DNA of 64,000 nt from Chamaecyparis obtusa. Its lineage: Eukaryota; Streptophyta; Pinopsida; Cupressales; Cupressaceae. The position numbers and the translations under genes were made by a program. The stretch covers positions 1 to 64,000 of the forward strand of contig BSBK01009262.1 of the NCBI GenBank assembly GCA_027943335.1. Reading direction: 5' to 3'. This document shows positions 1-11,193 of the stretch, in pieces. Numbering within the stretch: the stretch's first letter is position 1; every line of letters begins with the position of its first letter. The notes below the pieces were generated by a model. That model was not told the DNA's origin. It did not search any database and worked only from the letters and a program-made list of their open reading frames with translations.

Positions 1-2197
1 AAATTTTATTTTTTGAAAATTTTAAATCAAATAATTTCATTTTTTTATCGGTATGAATCATTTTGTTTCCAATAATTTCATTTAAATTAGAAAGGAAAAA
101 TGTAGATTTTACAATAATGGAACATTAATGTAAATAATGTAATTTTAACTATTGTTTTTTTGCCAATTAATTCAAAACAACAATGTAAAGAACTTTTTTT
201 TTTTTTGCTTTCTTTAAAATAAGAGAACTGAATAACATTAAAGTAGAAAAAACAAGTATAACAAGTAGAAATGCTTATTAAAATTTGGTTTTTTTAAGAA
301 AATAACAACTTATTATATACTTTTTAAAAAGAATAATTAATAAGATATAACATAAAAATAACATATATACAATTTGTAAACCAAACCATTATACCCATTT
401 TATAGAATATAAATCTACTCAATTAAGCAACATAAATTTCTTTTTGAAATACAATGCTTCCATAAAAAAAATTTAAATACAATTCTTGACAAGGAAAAAA
501 ACAAGAAGTTACAATATATAATCATCAAGCTTACCCTATTGAAATATAATCAAATTTATATCAAATCTTTACAATAAGCATGTAGCAATGCAACCCTTTT
601 TTTGTAAAATCTTACAATGGAAATTTACAACACTAGCTATTTTATTTTACAATGAACTTTACAAATAGAAGTATACACAAAAAATTTCTCTCCTTTCAAA
701 TGAAATCATAGATCTTCTATGAACCCACATTAACTTTGAAATCTTGAAAATGTATTCAACTTTATATCCAAGCAAATCTGCAATTTAAAGAAGAAACAAA
801 AATCTTGACCATGAAGGCTCACCTCCCAACATAGGCCTTTACAAGGCCACCCCCAAGCTTGGGGAACCAAGAATGGATGGGTGACAAATATTTTTCAAAG
901 ATATACATATAAAAAACAACCACAATAAACTCCCAAACCCTTGGTTTACACAAAGGATCACCTTGGACCCATGAAAAGGGGTGAAGGTGGAAATGAATCC
1001 AAATAGGAGAAGCCATAAACAAAAATTTTACATAACATAGCAATGCTTTCACAAGGCTCAATTTCACATCCAAACTTCTCACTTCACATTCACAAAATTT
1101 CTCCCCTTATGGCCCCCAAAAGTGTAAAATAATATGATGGCAACATGGATCCCATTGTACATGCCATATCCCTTTCCTCCAAGAGAAAAGACTCTACACT
1201 ATTTGGACATTCCCAAAATCCCTTCACCCTCAAGGATCTCTTCATTCCCAAGGGTGAGTATAGTCTTGCACAACCAAAATATACATGAAAAACAACAAGA
1301 AGAAACAAGAAAATCCAAGAACAAAATTGAAGGCATCACAAACTAAAATACTACATGAATTTACAAATTTCACCCATAACATAGAAACATAGTCTTCCAT
1401 GATAGATGCACCAACCTAGCTCCAAGAAATGACAAGAATGAATTTTCTCTTCCTTAGCTTTTCTCCCTTATCCAATCTATAAACTCTCACCAACTCAAAA
1501 CTAGGAAGTCTCCATGTATGGAGAGTGGGAAATCAACCTACAAACTCCTCCAAAATTCTACACAAAGGAAAAAACTCTACCACTTCCTACCTACCAACAT
1601 AATGAGATAGAACTTTTGAATCATTATCTTCCATTTTGTCCCCCTTCCCAAAATGAGAGGAAAAACTAAGAAATGGGGATAAGGGATGGATTTGACTCCT
1701 TTTCTAACCACTAACTAGGGCTCCATTTAACCCCTCAAAGCCCACTAAGAGTTAACCTATGAATTTACATGATTGGACTCCTCTCTTGGTTTCCTAAACA
1801 AGTAAACCTATATCGAACACTACATGGTGACTCTAGGGTAGTGTCTAATCCCACTAACTCACTTGGGCATGCCAAATAACATGTACAAGTGTCAATTAGC
1901 ACAACATAAAACACATAATTTTACATTATATGATACATGGCATGAAAATGGATAAATCATATTTACAATTTAAAAAAATACATTACATCTATATATACAT
2001 ATTTATAATTTACAAAATTATATCACATCCATACATCACTTTCCTAAATAACACACATAACAATGAGGTTATTTCTCTTCGTAGAGTTAGCCTTAGTTTT
2101 TAAATTTTTCACATAGATCCATCCTTGATTTCCCGTATTTAAAACCATGGTCAATTTCCTACACAATCGATCAAAATATTAGTAGCTCAAGAATAAA

Positions 2198-2280
<83 letters not shown>

Positions 2281-2736
2281 AAATACATGACAACTTTTTA
2301 ACACGTGCATTAGTAAGTTGCATTTCACAACTTCAACAAAATTTGAAACAACATCTGTAATTCCATTTCCACATGCAATATATATGAAATTCTAAATTAC
2401 AATTTCTTAGGTAACCCTAAATAATTTTAAAAATCAAGTTAGTACAAATATGAAACAAATTTAGATCCCATTCATTTCAAATCCTATTTTGTAATTCAAT
2501 GTAAATCAAAACATAAGATTAAGAATTTAGTTTTCCATTTATATCATATAATCAGAATCTGTCAAGCATAAGCATATAAAAGTATATCTAACATCATCAT
2601 CCACATAATATAAAAATTATCACATAATGTCTAAGGATATCAAAATAATTCTAATGTATCAAAGTAGTGTATTATCGTGATAGTAAAAGTATGAAAATAT
2701 TTGCTAAGATAAGATGGGTCAGAGTAGGACCTCATA
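1..2736 (-). repeat. 3' LTR of the outer Tekay-like element (partial)
   Basis: This stretch holds no gene. It is colinear with the solo LTR parts at 36230-36711 and 43063-44543. Shared blocks include the GGCTCACCTCCCAAC region (about 816 and 36240), CACCTTGGACCCAT (about 960 and 36402), GGAGAGTGGGAAAT (about 1519 and 43391), CACTTGGGCATGCCAA (about 1861 and 43760) and TAGTAGCTCA before the microsatellite. On the minus strand the LTR begins at 2736 with TATGAGG where the paralogue has TGTGAGG, so the canonical TG end has decayed to TA. The full LTR, judged from the solo copy, is about 4.87 kb, so roughly 2.1 kb lies left of the window. Confidence 0.85.
2201..2277. repeat. (TA)n microsatellite inside the Tekay LTR
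   Basis: An uninterrupted 77-bp TA run. It sits at the same place in the LTR as the (AC)n run at 44061-44117 of the paralogous solo LTR, just after a shared TAGTAGCTCA block. Confidence 0.97.
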
Positions 2737-2747
2737 TCCTCTCCTCT
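2737..2747 (-). other. Polypurine tract of the Tekay-like element
   Basis: On the minus strand the sequence AGAGGAGAGGA lies directly upstream of the LTR end at 2736. This is the expected position and composition for the primer of plus-strand DNA synthesis. It overlaps the pol stop codon. Confidence 0.8.
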
Positions 2748-4023
2748 AGGCATGAAATTCCTCTTGGAGCTCATCAAAAAGGTGGGGATACTAACATCTC
2801 ATCTATGTTTCATCTTTCCATGATGTTGTGACTCATCATAACATTCCCACTATACCCTAATCTGGTTCAGCTCTCGGTCTCGAATGACCAGTGTCTAGTG
2901 TGCTAATATACGAATGGGTTCTAGAGCTAGTTCCCTGTTTGACTCAACCTATAAGGAATTCTAATAAATAATATGAGACTCATCATAAATATAGCTCCTC
3001 AATACAAAAAAATGAAAAACATCATGGATTCATGACATGCTAGGTGGCAAGGCTAGATGGTATGAAACTTGGCCTATCCTCTCTAAGATCTTAAAAGGTC
3101 CAAAAAAGGAAGCTACAATCTTAGAACCCTTTCCCAAATAGATTGAACTCTCTTGTGGCCACACTATCAAGAAAAATTTTTCCCCAACCATATACTCATG
3201 ATCAGTCCTCCCAGCATCTACATACTTATTCTATCTATCCTAGGCCTCTCTAAGATGTTGCATGATTAGTTCTACTTGTTTCTCCATCTCTCTAACTCAC
3301 TCTAGCCCAATGGAAACTCTATCCTCAATCTTGTCCCAACTCAAAGGCATCCTACATGGACTACCATAAAAATCCTAATAAGGAGGCATACCCTATGATG
3401 TGCGATGCCCATTATTGTAGGAAAACTCAAATAGATGTAGGTACTCCTCCCACTTGACCTAATGGTCCATCACATACATGCATATCATTTCCTCTAACAC
3501 CTGATTGAATCTCTTTGTCTTTCCATCTATCTCAGGATGATAGGTTGTACTAAAATTGAGCTTGGTGCCCAATGCTTCCTGTAACTCTCTAAAAAATGAG
3601 GAATTAAAGAGAGAATCTCTATTAAATATGATCTTATGAGGAATTCCATGGATTTTGACAACATCTCGCAAGAATACTTATACCACTTTTGGTGCTGTGA
3701 AATTCATATGAATAGGTGAAAAGTGAGCTACTTTGGTCAACCCATCAACTATCAGCATGAGAGCATCGTGGTGGTGAGATTAAATAGGAAGGCCAATGAT
3801 AAAATCCATAGATATTATTTCCCACATCCACTCAAATACTCCACGAGGCTAAATAAGCCCACCAAGATGGCAGTTCTCTGCCTTAACCCTTTGAAACTCT
3901 AGGCATCTAGCCACAATCCTAGAAATATGCACCCTCATACCTAGCCAATAATAAAGTTTCCTCAAATCATCATGCAACTTCTTAACCCTAGGATGCACTT
4001 CATAGGGTTCTCTGTGATCCTCA
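2746..4023 (-). pseudogene. Tekay-like pol, integrase plus chromodomain (decayed)
   Basis: Reading the minus strand from 4023: an integrase zinc-binding segment (HPRVKKLHDDLRKLYYW, then a C...C pair whose second Cys is Phe), the core with ISMDF, an NRD for the second Asp, and DGKTKRFNQ where the third catalytic Glu is Lys. A C-terminal domain with LALPP and VFHFFVLR follows, then a degenerate group-II-like chromodomain around 2760-2935 (EPIRIL, RVQWE) and the terminal YPHLFDELQEEFHA before the stop at 2746-2748. Integrase joins element DNA to the chromosome, and chromodomains of this class steer insertion to heterochromatin. Several in-frame stops make it non-functional. Its 5' continuation starts at 11194, across the nested element. 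Confidence 0.88.
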
Positions 4024-5059
4024 TGTTAAGATTGGGTAATACTGAGAGGGGGGTAAATCAGTATTAAAACACTTCAATCTAAACTTTAACCAATTATAAA
4101 TAAACCACAACAATGCTGAAATGAAAAGAACATAAATGCACAACACATTACTCATGACACCATAATTTGTTTTCGAGGAAAACCTAGCCAAGGGAAAACC
4201 CCGATGGGGATGGTACCCACTACTATGCATTAAAATATTATATCTCTGTTAGGAGATCTAGCCTTGTTAGGAGTTGATTATTACATAGTACATTTCCTTG
4301 TTAGAGGAATACAAAACCCTATTAGGGGTATACAAACACCCTTTTAAAGGTGGTGAGCATACAACTCTTACAATAAAAATATTGTCTTAAAAGAGTTCTC
4401 CAAAAATGAACAATACAAGAAATTTCTATGCTTAGATAGTTCCAGTTGTAGCTTTGTCTGATACTGATCTCACATCTACTCTTTGCTCTTAGATTTGCAT
4501 CATCACATCGTCATACATATCACTTTCATAAAACACTCTATACTTATACAAATTATGCCATCCATTCAACTCTCAAAATACTTCACAAAACATAATAAAA
4601 ACTTACGTAACTGCTAAAAATAGAGTCGATGATCATATATTACCAAAGTGTCAGAAATATACAACATCTATCTGACTTAACATGTTTCCATACCAACTAA
4701 ACTTGCCTTAATCTTCACAACTACTCATATCCCCTGTTACACTAATTTTTTGTCTTCGCATACCTTCACAATATTGTATCTCATTGATCTGATCACCAAA
4801 ACACATGTGACCTTAATTGAAGATCTTCCATATCCCAAAATACATTTTACTAACTTCATAATCCATAATACATCATACATTGTCATTGCTAACCAAAATT
4901 GTAACACAATATGCTGTTATCTTGATTCTATACTTAGTCATTTTCATGGCTGTGACTCCAGTACCAAAACTCTCTTCATGAAATCACTCCAACATAAGTG
5001 TTTCCATAAATAACAACCCTTAAGTGACTCCTAGAGCTCCAAAACATTACTTGCTAACA
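4024..5059 (-). repeat. 3' LTR of the Gag-only element
   Basis: A 1036-bp copy that starts TGTTAAGATTGGGTAATACT and ends CTAACA. It is colinear with 10152-11188. The run ACTGAGAGGGGGG near the edge and the block AACACATTACTCATGACACCA are shared. No gene lies here. Confidence 0.92.
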
Positions 5060-5071
5060 ATCTCTCCATTT
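5060..5071 (-). other. Polypurine-like tract of the Gag-only element
   Basis: On the minus strand AAATGGAGAGAT lies directly upstream of the 3' LTR TGTTAG start. This resembles the tract usual before Copia-type LTRs. Confidence 0.6.
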
Positions 5072-5166
5072 GGCATTGATGGCAACACTTAGTAAAAAAT
5101 GACTAAGTGTCAAAAGAACTTCCTTCTACTATATACATAGAACTTTTCTTTTCTTTTCTCTTTTCT

Positions 5167-5171
<5 letters not shown>

Positions 5172-5213
<42 letters not shown>
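5172..5213. repeat. (TA)n microsatellite in a pyrimidine-rich spacer
   Basis: A TA run of about 42 bp within a TTTTCTTCTT-rich stretch, between the 3' LTR and the end of the unknown ORF. Apart from this and the polypurine-like tract, 5060-5336 shows nothing I can name. Confidence 0.95.
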
Positions 5214-5215
<2 letters not shown>

Positions 5216-5336
5216 ATTTCCTTTTCTTCTTCTTACTTTTTATCTTTTCATTTTTCTCTTATATTCTCTTCCTCTCCCTTTGACATCAATGGAAAAGGTA
5301 TTTGAAAAATTTCAAAACTTCTAAGCACAAAAATAC

Positions 5337-8300
5337 TTAGTGTTTACTCACCAGATTTAGGATATCTTGGAAAGAGTCTTCCAAGGTCTTCACTTCCTCA
5401 GCCCATGATTTTGTCAAAAGTTCACTGACATGGATCAGTCCATTCAATGCATAGGATTTTGTTTCTTCTACCTTCAGATCTGAGGGTATAGACATAGATC
5501 CTTCTATCTTCTCCATCTCTAAGAGAAGAGCTTCAAGCATAGATAGATTAGGAGTTATTAAAACCTTTAGCAAACCAAATTTGTCTACCACTCTCTCTTT
5601 CTCCACATTCAATACACTTATTTTATCCAAAGCTTGGATGTCTATTTATCTATTTCTCCCAGAGTTTGTGAAGATGTTTCACAACTATCCATCAAATTGT
5701 CAAGGGTAGCCCTATCTTTGGCTATGATATCTTCAATGTTCTTCACATGTCTGGAAGAATTTATGTAGTAACTATATATTTTCCTTCATTGTGCTACACA
5801 ATTCTTAGCCTTGAGTGTAGTTTCTTTGAGAATGTTCAAGTCCCATGAAATGGACTGACAAACTTCTTTCAATTTCTTGTCCAAAAGCTCTTTTCTGCCT
5901 TATCCTCTACATTCTTCAAAAGTGACACAGAGTGACTATCAAAGTTGTCCAATGCCATGCCTAGGTTCTCTACCTCATCTTTACCTTAAAAAGAAATAGG
6001 TGGAGCAAGTAATTTATTTACTATCTCTACTACCCTAGCTATTACCTTTACTATTTTTTCTCCTTTTTATACTGATCTCTCCTTAGCCTTAGTGAAAGCC
6101 ATGAATGATAGCCTCATGAGCTCACCCTCATCCATGCTCTCCACATCTATTCTCACTAGTTTGGCCATACTTTCCAATAAGAGAGTAGAAGAGGTGTTAG
6201 ATTCTTTCTTTTGTTCCACTTTTACCTTAACTAATTTTTTTGTACCATTCTCTTCTACCTTCCTTTCTTCTTGTTTTTTTACTTCTCCTGTACCTTTTCT
6301 TTCTATTTATCCTCTATTTTCTCTTCCTCTATCTTCCCTTCTTCTTCAACTATCATCGTACTATCTAAGCTGTCCAAAAATGGATCATTAGCATCATGCG
6401 ATGTGTCAAGGGTCATAGGCACACCAGAGACAAAGAAGTCTAGTTTCATGTTAGCTTGTTCACTTACATCTACTATATTGGAACTTTCTCCCAATCCCAA
6501 AGGTGTAGGCTTGGTAACCTTGGGAAGTGAGGTATTCTTTGGCATATCACTCATAAGGATTTGATCCGGTTCCTTTTGAGTGTCCTCTATTACTTCATAT
6601 TTTCTTACCATGATTTTCACTAGTCTAGCCTTGGTCCTCAATAAAGGTTTCAACTCTTTTATTATCCTCTCCCTTTATTGAATAGAAACAATAGGTAACA
6701 TGTCTTCTATGGCCTTGTTCCTTATGTTTTCATCTTTGGACTGTGCCAACTACTTTCTAATTTATAGCTTACTATAAAACTCCTTAGGGATGCTCCCTTC
6801 TATCTCTAACAATTTTTTCTTGAAAACTAACAAGTGTTCAATTATAGTGTCCTCAATAATTGTCTGATTCTCAGGGTCATACCTTTCATAGTATTTGTCC
6901 ACTATTCTCAGATTTCACTCTGTTATGACTCTCTTCTGCAACTTTTGAATGTCTGGCTTCCATAGATCTTGTGGCCTCTTCTATACCTTTTCTTCTTCCT
7001 TCTCAATTACTTTGTCTTCTTTCTTCTTCATTTCCACTTCTACCTCTTTTTCCTTAGGGCTTCTTTTCTTGGTAGATTTTGTAGATCTCCTAGGATTGTT
7101 CATAGGTATAATTTCTTGTGTTCTCTTCTCTTGTGAAGGTGATAATTCAATTATGTCTAGTGTAGGGCTTACTGTCTTCTCAACTTTAGAAGGAGTAGGT
7201 GCATCAATAGCCATGCTAGAAGATGCTTCTATCTTGTTCTTATGTTCTTCAGCTACTCCTTAGTAATTCCTACCTTCATAGTGATATATTCAACTATCTT
7301 ATTAATTTTCCTTTTCCTTGTCACTCTTTCTTGTTCTTCTCTAAATTTTTTAGAATTCTCCCTATATGCTCCCCATCTTTCTTTAGAAGGGTCTATTGTT
7401 GCTGCTAGTACATTCTCTACTTGCATGGTTAGAATCTCATAACTAACTTCATACCCCATAAGGTAACACCATTTCTTCCTAGGATCCACTACCTCAAAGT
7501 ACACACAATTAGTTTCAACCATGAAACAAATAGTGTCCTTATAGCTCTCAAATAAATCTTCAAATATCCTATACCTTTCCTTTATCTTCATTTGTAGAAT
7601 TTTAGTCATAGAAAATAATTCTCCATCTACCCAATTCTTGCTCTTTTTTTGGTAGCTCTCAGAGATCTGAATTCAAATAGGTACATCATCTTTCCATGCC
7701 CTAGGGTGCATGCCATGGAACTTGCACTCAATGTAGATGTACATATTAACCAACAATTATCCAAACCTAAATGCCTTAGTCCTATCTTTCTTTATAACTT
7801 TTAGAGTCTCCAAAATGTGTTGTGCAAGAACTTCGCAAAGGTTGTACTTCTTATTTTATTTGACCATTCTATAAGCCATCATAATGACTCCAACTAATAT
7901 AGAGTTAGGAATACTTCTATAAAACAATTTGTAACCCAATATTATTGCCACCAATCTTACATCTTGCTGATAGATATCATTGACTATCATTTCTCTCTTA
8001 TCCCACTTGGAGTGGGTTAGGTTTTCCACCTATTTTCTTATATTCTTCTCTACTACATGAAGGGCTCCATCATTATCCAAACCTGTTATTTCATGAATCA
8101 TATGTGCACATATCTTTCCTAGTTGTTCTCCAATCCATATGAACTGGTCATGGATTCTACTAAGGATTATTTTAAACCATTTAGTTTCAGTGAATTCTGC
8201 TAGTAGGGTTAGCTTGAAGATAGATTGATCCTCTAGGTGCTTAAACTCTTCTACCATTTTACTATCTTCTTCTATAATTGCATCCAATTCACTATAAATT

Positions 8301-8935
8301 TTTACATCTCCTATGATCTCATACTTTCAATGTATATATGCCCTAATTTCCTTGACATGCAAAATGTTGTAAGGGGTTTGTGAAAACACTCCTTCTAGAT
8401 CATCCTCACAAGACTTGAACAGGTGTTTCTTAAACTTATACCAAGGTCTATCCACAACATCAAATATTACTAGTGCATCCATAATTTCTCAGAGAGTATA
8501 AAGTCTAAATACCTTTAACACGCTAAATCTGGAACTTTTCTTCACGTGATCACACAATATGTCTGCTAGATGATTGAAATGCTTCACAACTCTTCTCTCC
8601 TTAGTTGCTAATCAAAAAATGGTGTAGAAAAGATATACTCCAAGATCTTTTAACCTTCACAAGTTGATTAAGTGCATTGAACACAAGTATCTCAACTTTT
8701 CATGTTGTCCAATCAACACAAATCTCATGAACATGGAAAATGAATATCCAAGTGCTATGCTCTCAAACATAAACTCCACAATGTCTGTACACTCGAAATC
8801 TAATCTCACATGAGCTTCCTCCACATAATCAAGGGATGGATATAATTTGTTATCTACATCTAATGCTCCCCTAAGGCCATGCGGCCTTCTAGGTCGATGT
8901 CTTAAAGAATTCATCATGCGAAGACAATGTATCAT
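5337..8935 (-). pseudogene. Long unknown ORF of the Gag-only element (decayed)
   Basis: On the minus strand, from about 8935 to 5337, one reading path of roughly 1200 codons can be followed: one frame to about 7253, then a neighbouring frame to 5337, with scattered stops. The N-terminal half looks globular and helical (for example CEVLAQHILETLKVIK and PRKKWCYLMGYEVSYEIL). The middle is strongly basic and NLS-like (RRSTKSTKKRSPKEK). The C-terminal third is acidic and Lys/Glu-rich, with coiled-coil character. I do not recognise the family. The layout and one helical block resemble the ORF inside the plus Tat LTR at 15473-19198. It lies downstream of gag where pol would normally be. Function unknown. 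Confidence 0.6.
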
Positions 8936-10130
8936 CTATTGTCTCTCCCTCAACCAATGCCCTATTGAAATATTTCACCTTCCATATTTTATCATCCTCC
9001 TTATTCTTTGATTTCTTGAAATGATTCTCAAAATCATTCATATACTCATTAATACTTTTACCACTCTCACCAACATTATTCTTTATAACCACAAGAGGTG
9101 GTCCTCTTGGTTCACTTGGTCCTCTTGGTCCTCTTCTATTGTCCTCTCCATTGTATCTGCAAAACATTTCTATGTGTCCAAGGTTGTTGCATTTGTAACA
9201 TGTAGGTGGTCTCCTTCTATCTTGATTTACTTTCATCTTACAATACCTCATAGTATGCCCATAGCTATTGCATTTTTGGCATGTGATATTGGTTGCTGAC
9301 TCTTCTTTGACATAATATTGTTTATACGTAGACTGCTCTAGTTTTCTACATTCTTCCTTCTTGTGTCCATAATCATAACAATTATAGCAATAACTAGAAA
9401 AGGGTTTGAAAGGGCCTTTACCCCTACAATCTCTTTTCATGTGTCCAACTTTGTTGCATCCAAAGAATCTTCCTTTGAAAGGTTTGATCTATTCTTTAGG
9501 TTCTTCATGAGTAGGTATTTCTTTATTTTTTGCTTCATTTTCTTCTTCATTGGTCTTAGAACATTCTGCTTCATTGAATCCAACTCCAGTCATTTCTCCT
9601 GTAGGTTCTATCTTTCTCTTTGTTCATCAATCTTATCACTGCCCATGTGCAACTTCTCAATGTGTAATCTAGCTTGAGTGAGTTCACCTTTAATGATCTG
9701 ATTGTACTTCTCCAATACCTAACATTTATCCTTGTAGTGATCAAGTTCAGTCTTCATTTGTCCTATTTTCTCATCTGCATCATTTAGTGACTCTTCAACT
9801 TTGTTTCTTTCATCTTTTTCATGTTGAATCTCTTTAATCATCAGGAGATTGATTTGCTCTTTTTCTTGCTCCAACTTCTTTACTTGGTCTAATGTGTCAT
9901 TGTCTGAATTTTCTTTGATCTTGTCCATAAGGTCTTGTTTCTAACATCTTGAAGTCTCAAGTTGTTCCTTTAGTTTCCTGATGAAACCTTCTTCTCTTCT
10001 AAATTTTAATTTCAATACGCCATTCTTAGCCTTCTCTTTATCCAAGTCATCAAGTGTTGCTTCAAATTTCTCTGCAAACTTTTCAAATCCATTTTGATCT
10101 CCCTTAAGGTGTTAGGTTTTCTCTCCAAGG
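8889..10130 (-). pseudogene. Gag with coiled coil and several CCHC zinc knuckles (decayed)
   Basis: The minus-strand frame opens soon after the primer site. It first shows a Lys/Glu-rich coiled coil (about 10110-9719, including DQVKKLEQEKEQINLL). It then shows CX2CX4HX4C zinc knuckles: CYNCYDYGHKKEEC, CQKCNSYGHTMRYC and CYKCNNLGHIEMFC. A further knuckle just upstream reads FGCNKVGHMKRDC with the first Cys replaced by Phe. A Gly/Arg/Pro-rich tail follows. Gag would form the virus-like particle in the cytoplasm and bind RNA through the knuckles. At least one stop and frame changes between the coiled coil and the knuckles show decay. The C-terminal part overlaps the start of the unknown ORF in another frame. 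Confidence 0.8.
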
Positions 10131-10136
10131 GCCAAT

Positions 10137-10149
10137 AGCTCTAATACCA
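10137..10149 (-). other. Primer-binding site (tRNA-iMet type), Gag-only element
   Basis: The minus strand reads TGGTATTAGAGCT two bases inside the right LTR. This matches the usual TGGTATCAGAGC with a C-to-T change. It fixes the right LTR as the 5' LTR. Confidence 0.85.
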
Positions 10150-10151
10150 AT

Positions 10152-11188
10152 TTTTAGGATTAGGTAATACTGAGAGGGGGGGTGAACCAATATTACAGTA
10201 CTTCAATTTAAACTTTAACAAATTGAAAATAAACCATAACAATACTAAAATTAAAAGAACATAAATGCACAACACATTACTCATGACACCATCATTTGTT
10301 TTCGAGGAAACCCTGGCCAAGGAAAAACCCCAGTGGGGATAGTACCCACAAATATGCACTAAAATATTATATCTATGTTAGGAGATCTAGCCCTATTAGG
10401 AGTTGATTATTACATAGTACATTTCCTTGTTAGAGGAATAAAAAACCCTGTTAGGGGTATACAAACACCTTGTTAAAGGTGGCGAGCATACAAATCTTAC
10501 AATCAAAATATTATCTTAAAAGAGTTCTCCAAAAATGACCAATACAAGAACTTTATATGCTTAGATAGTTCCAGTTGTATCTTTGTCCAATAATGATCTC
10601 ACATCTACTCCCTTCTCTTAGATTTTCATCATCACATCATCATACATATTACTTTCATAAAGAACTCTATACTTATACAAATTCTACCATCTAGTCAGCT
10701 CTCAAAATACTTCACAAAACATAATAAAAACTTATGTAAATGCTAAACATAGAATCGGTGATCATATATTACCAAATTTTTGGCAATATACAACATTTAT
10801 CTAACTTATCATGTTTCCATACCAACCAACCTTGTCTTAATCTTTGAAACTACTCATATGCCATGTTACATTGATTTTCTATCTTTTCATACCTTCACAA
10901 TACTATATCTCACTAATCTAATCACCGAAACACATGAAACCTTAACTGAAGGTCCTACATATCCAAAAATACCTTATACTAATTTTGCAAGCCATAATAC
11001 ATTGTACATTGTCATTGCTAACCAATACTGTAAGATGATATGTTGTTATCCTAATTCTGTACTTAGTCATTTTCATGACTGTGACTCCAATACCAAAAAT
11101 ATCTTCATACCATCACTCCAACATAATTGTTTCCATAAATGAAAACCCTTAAGTGATTTGTAGTGCTCCAAAACATCACTTTCCAACA
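10152..11188 (-). repeat. 5' LTR of the Gag-only element
   Basis: A 1037-bp copy of the LTR at 4024-5059. It ends CCAACA directly before the target repeat CCTCA. The outer TG at its other end has decayed to TT. No gene is present. Confidence 0.92.
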
Positions 11189-11193
11189 CCTCA

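Larger units (their letters stand above)
4024..11188 (-). mobile_element. Non-autonomous LTR element with Gag but no RT (TR-GAG-like)
   Basis: A complete insertion: LTR 4024-5059, internal region 5060-10151, LTR 10152-11188, flanked by the 5-bp target repeat CCTCA (4019-4023 and 11189-11193). Removing it rejoins the integrase-coding frame of the Tekay host. The orientation is set by a tRNA-iMet-type primer site next to the right LTR and a purine-rich tract next to the left LTR, both on the minus strand. The internal region encodes a coiled-coil/zinc-knuckle Gag and a second long unknown ORF. I found no protease, reverse transcriptase, RNase H or integrase motif, so it must have used enzymes of another element. 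The primer site and purine tract look Copia-like, but the superfamily is unproven. Confidence 0.85.

Noticed and set aside
819..1346. Short open frames on both strands near the left end
   Set aside because: They lie in LTR sequence, have no homologue-like motif, and the frames are not kept in the paralogous LTR copy.
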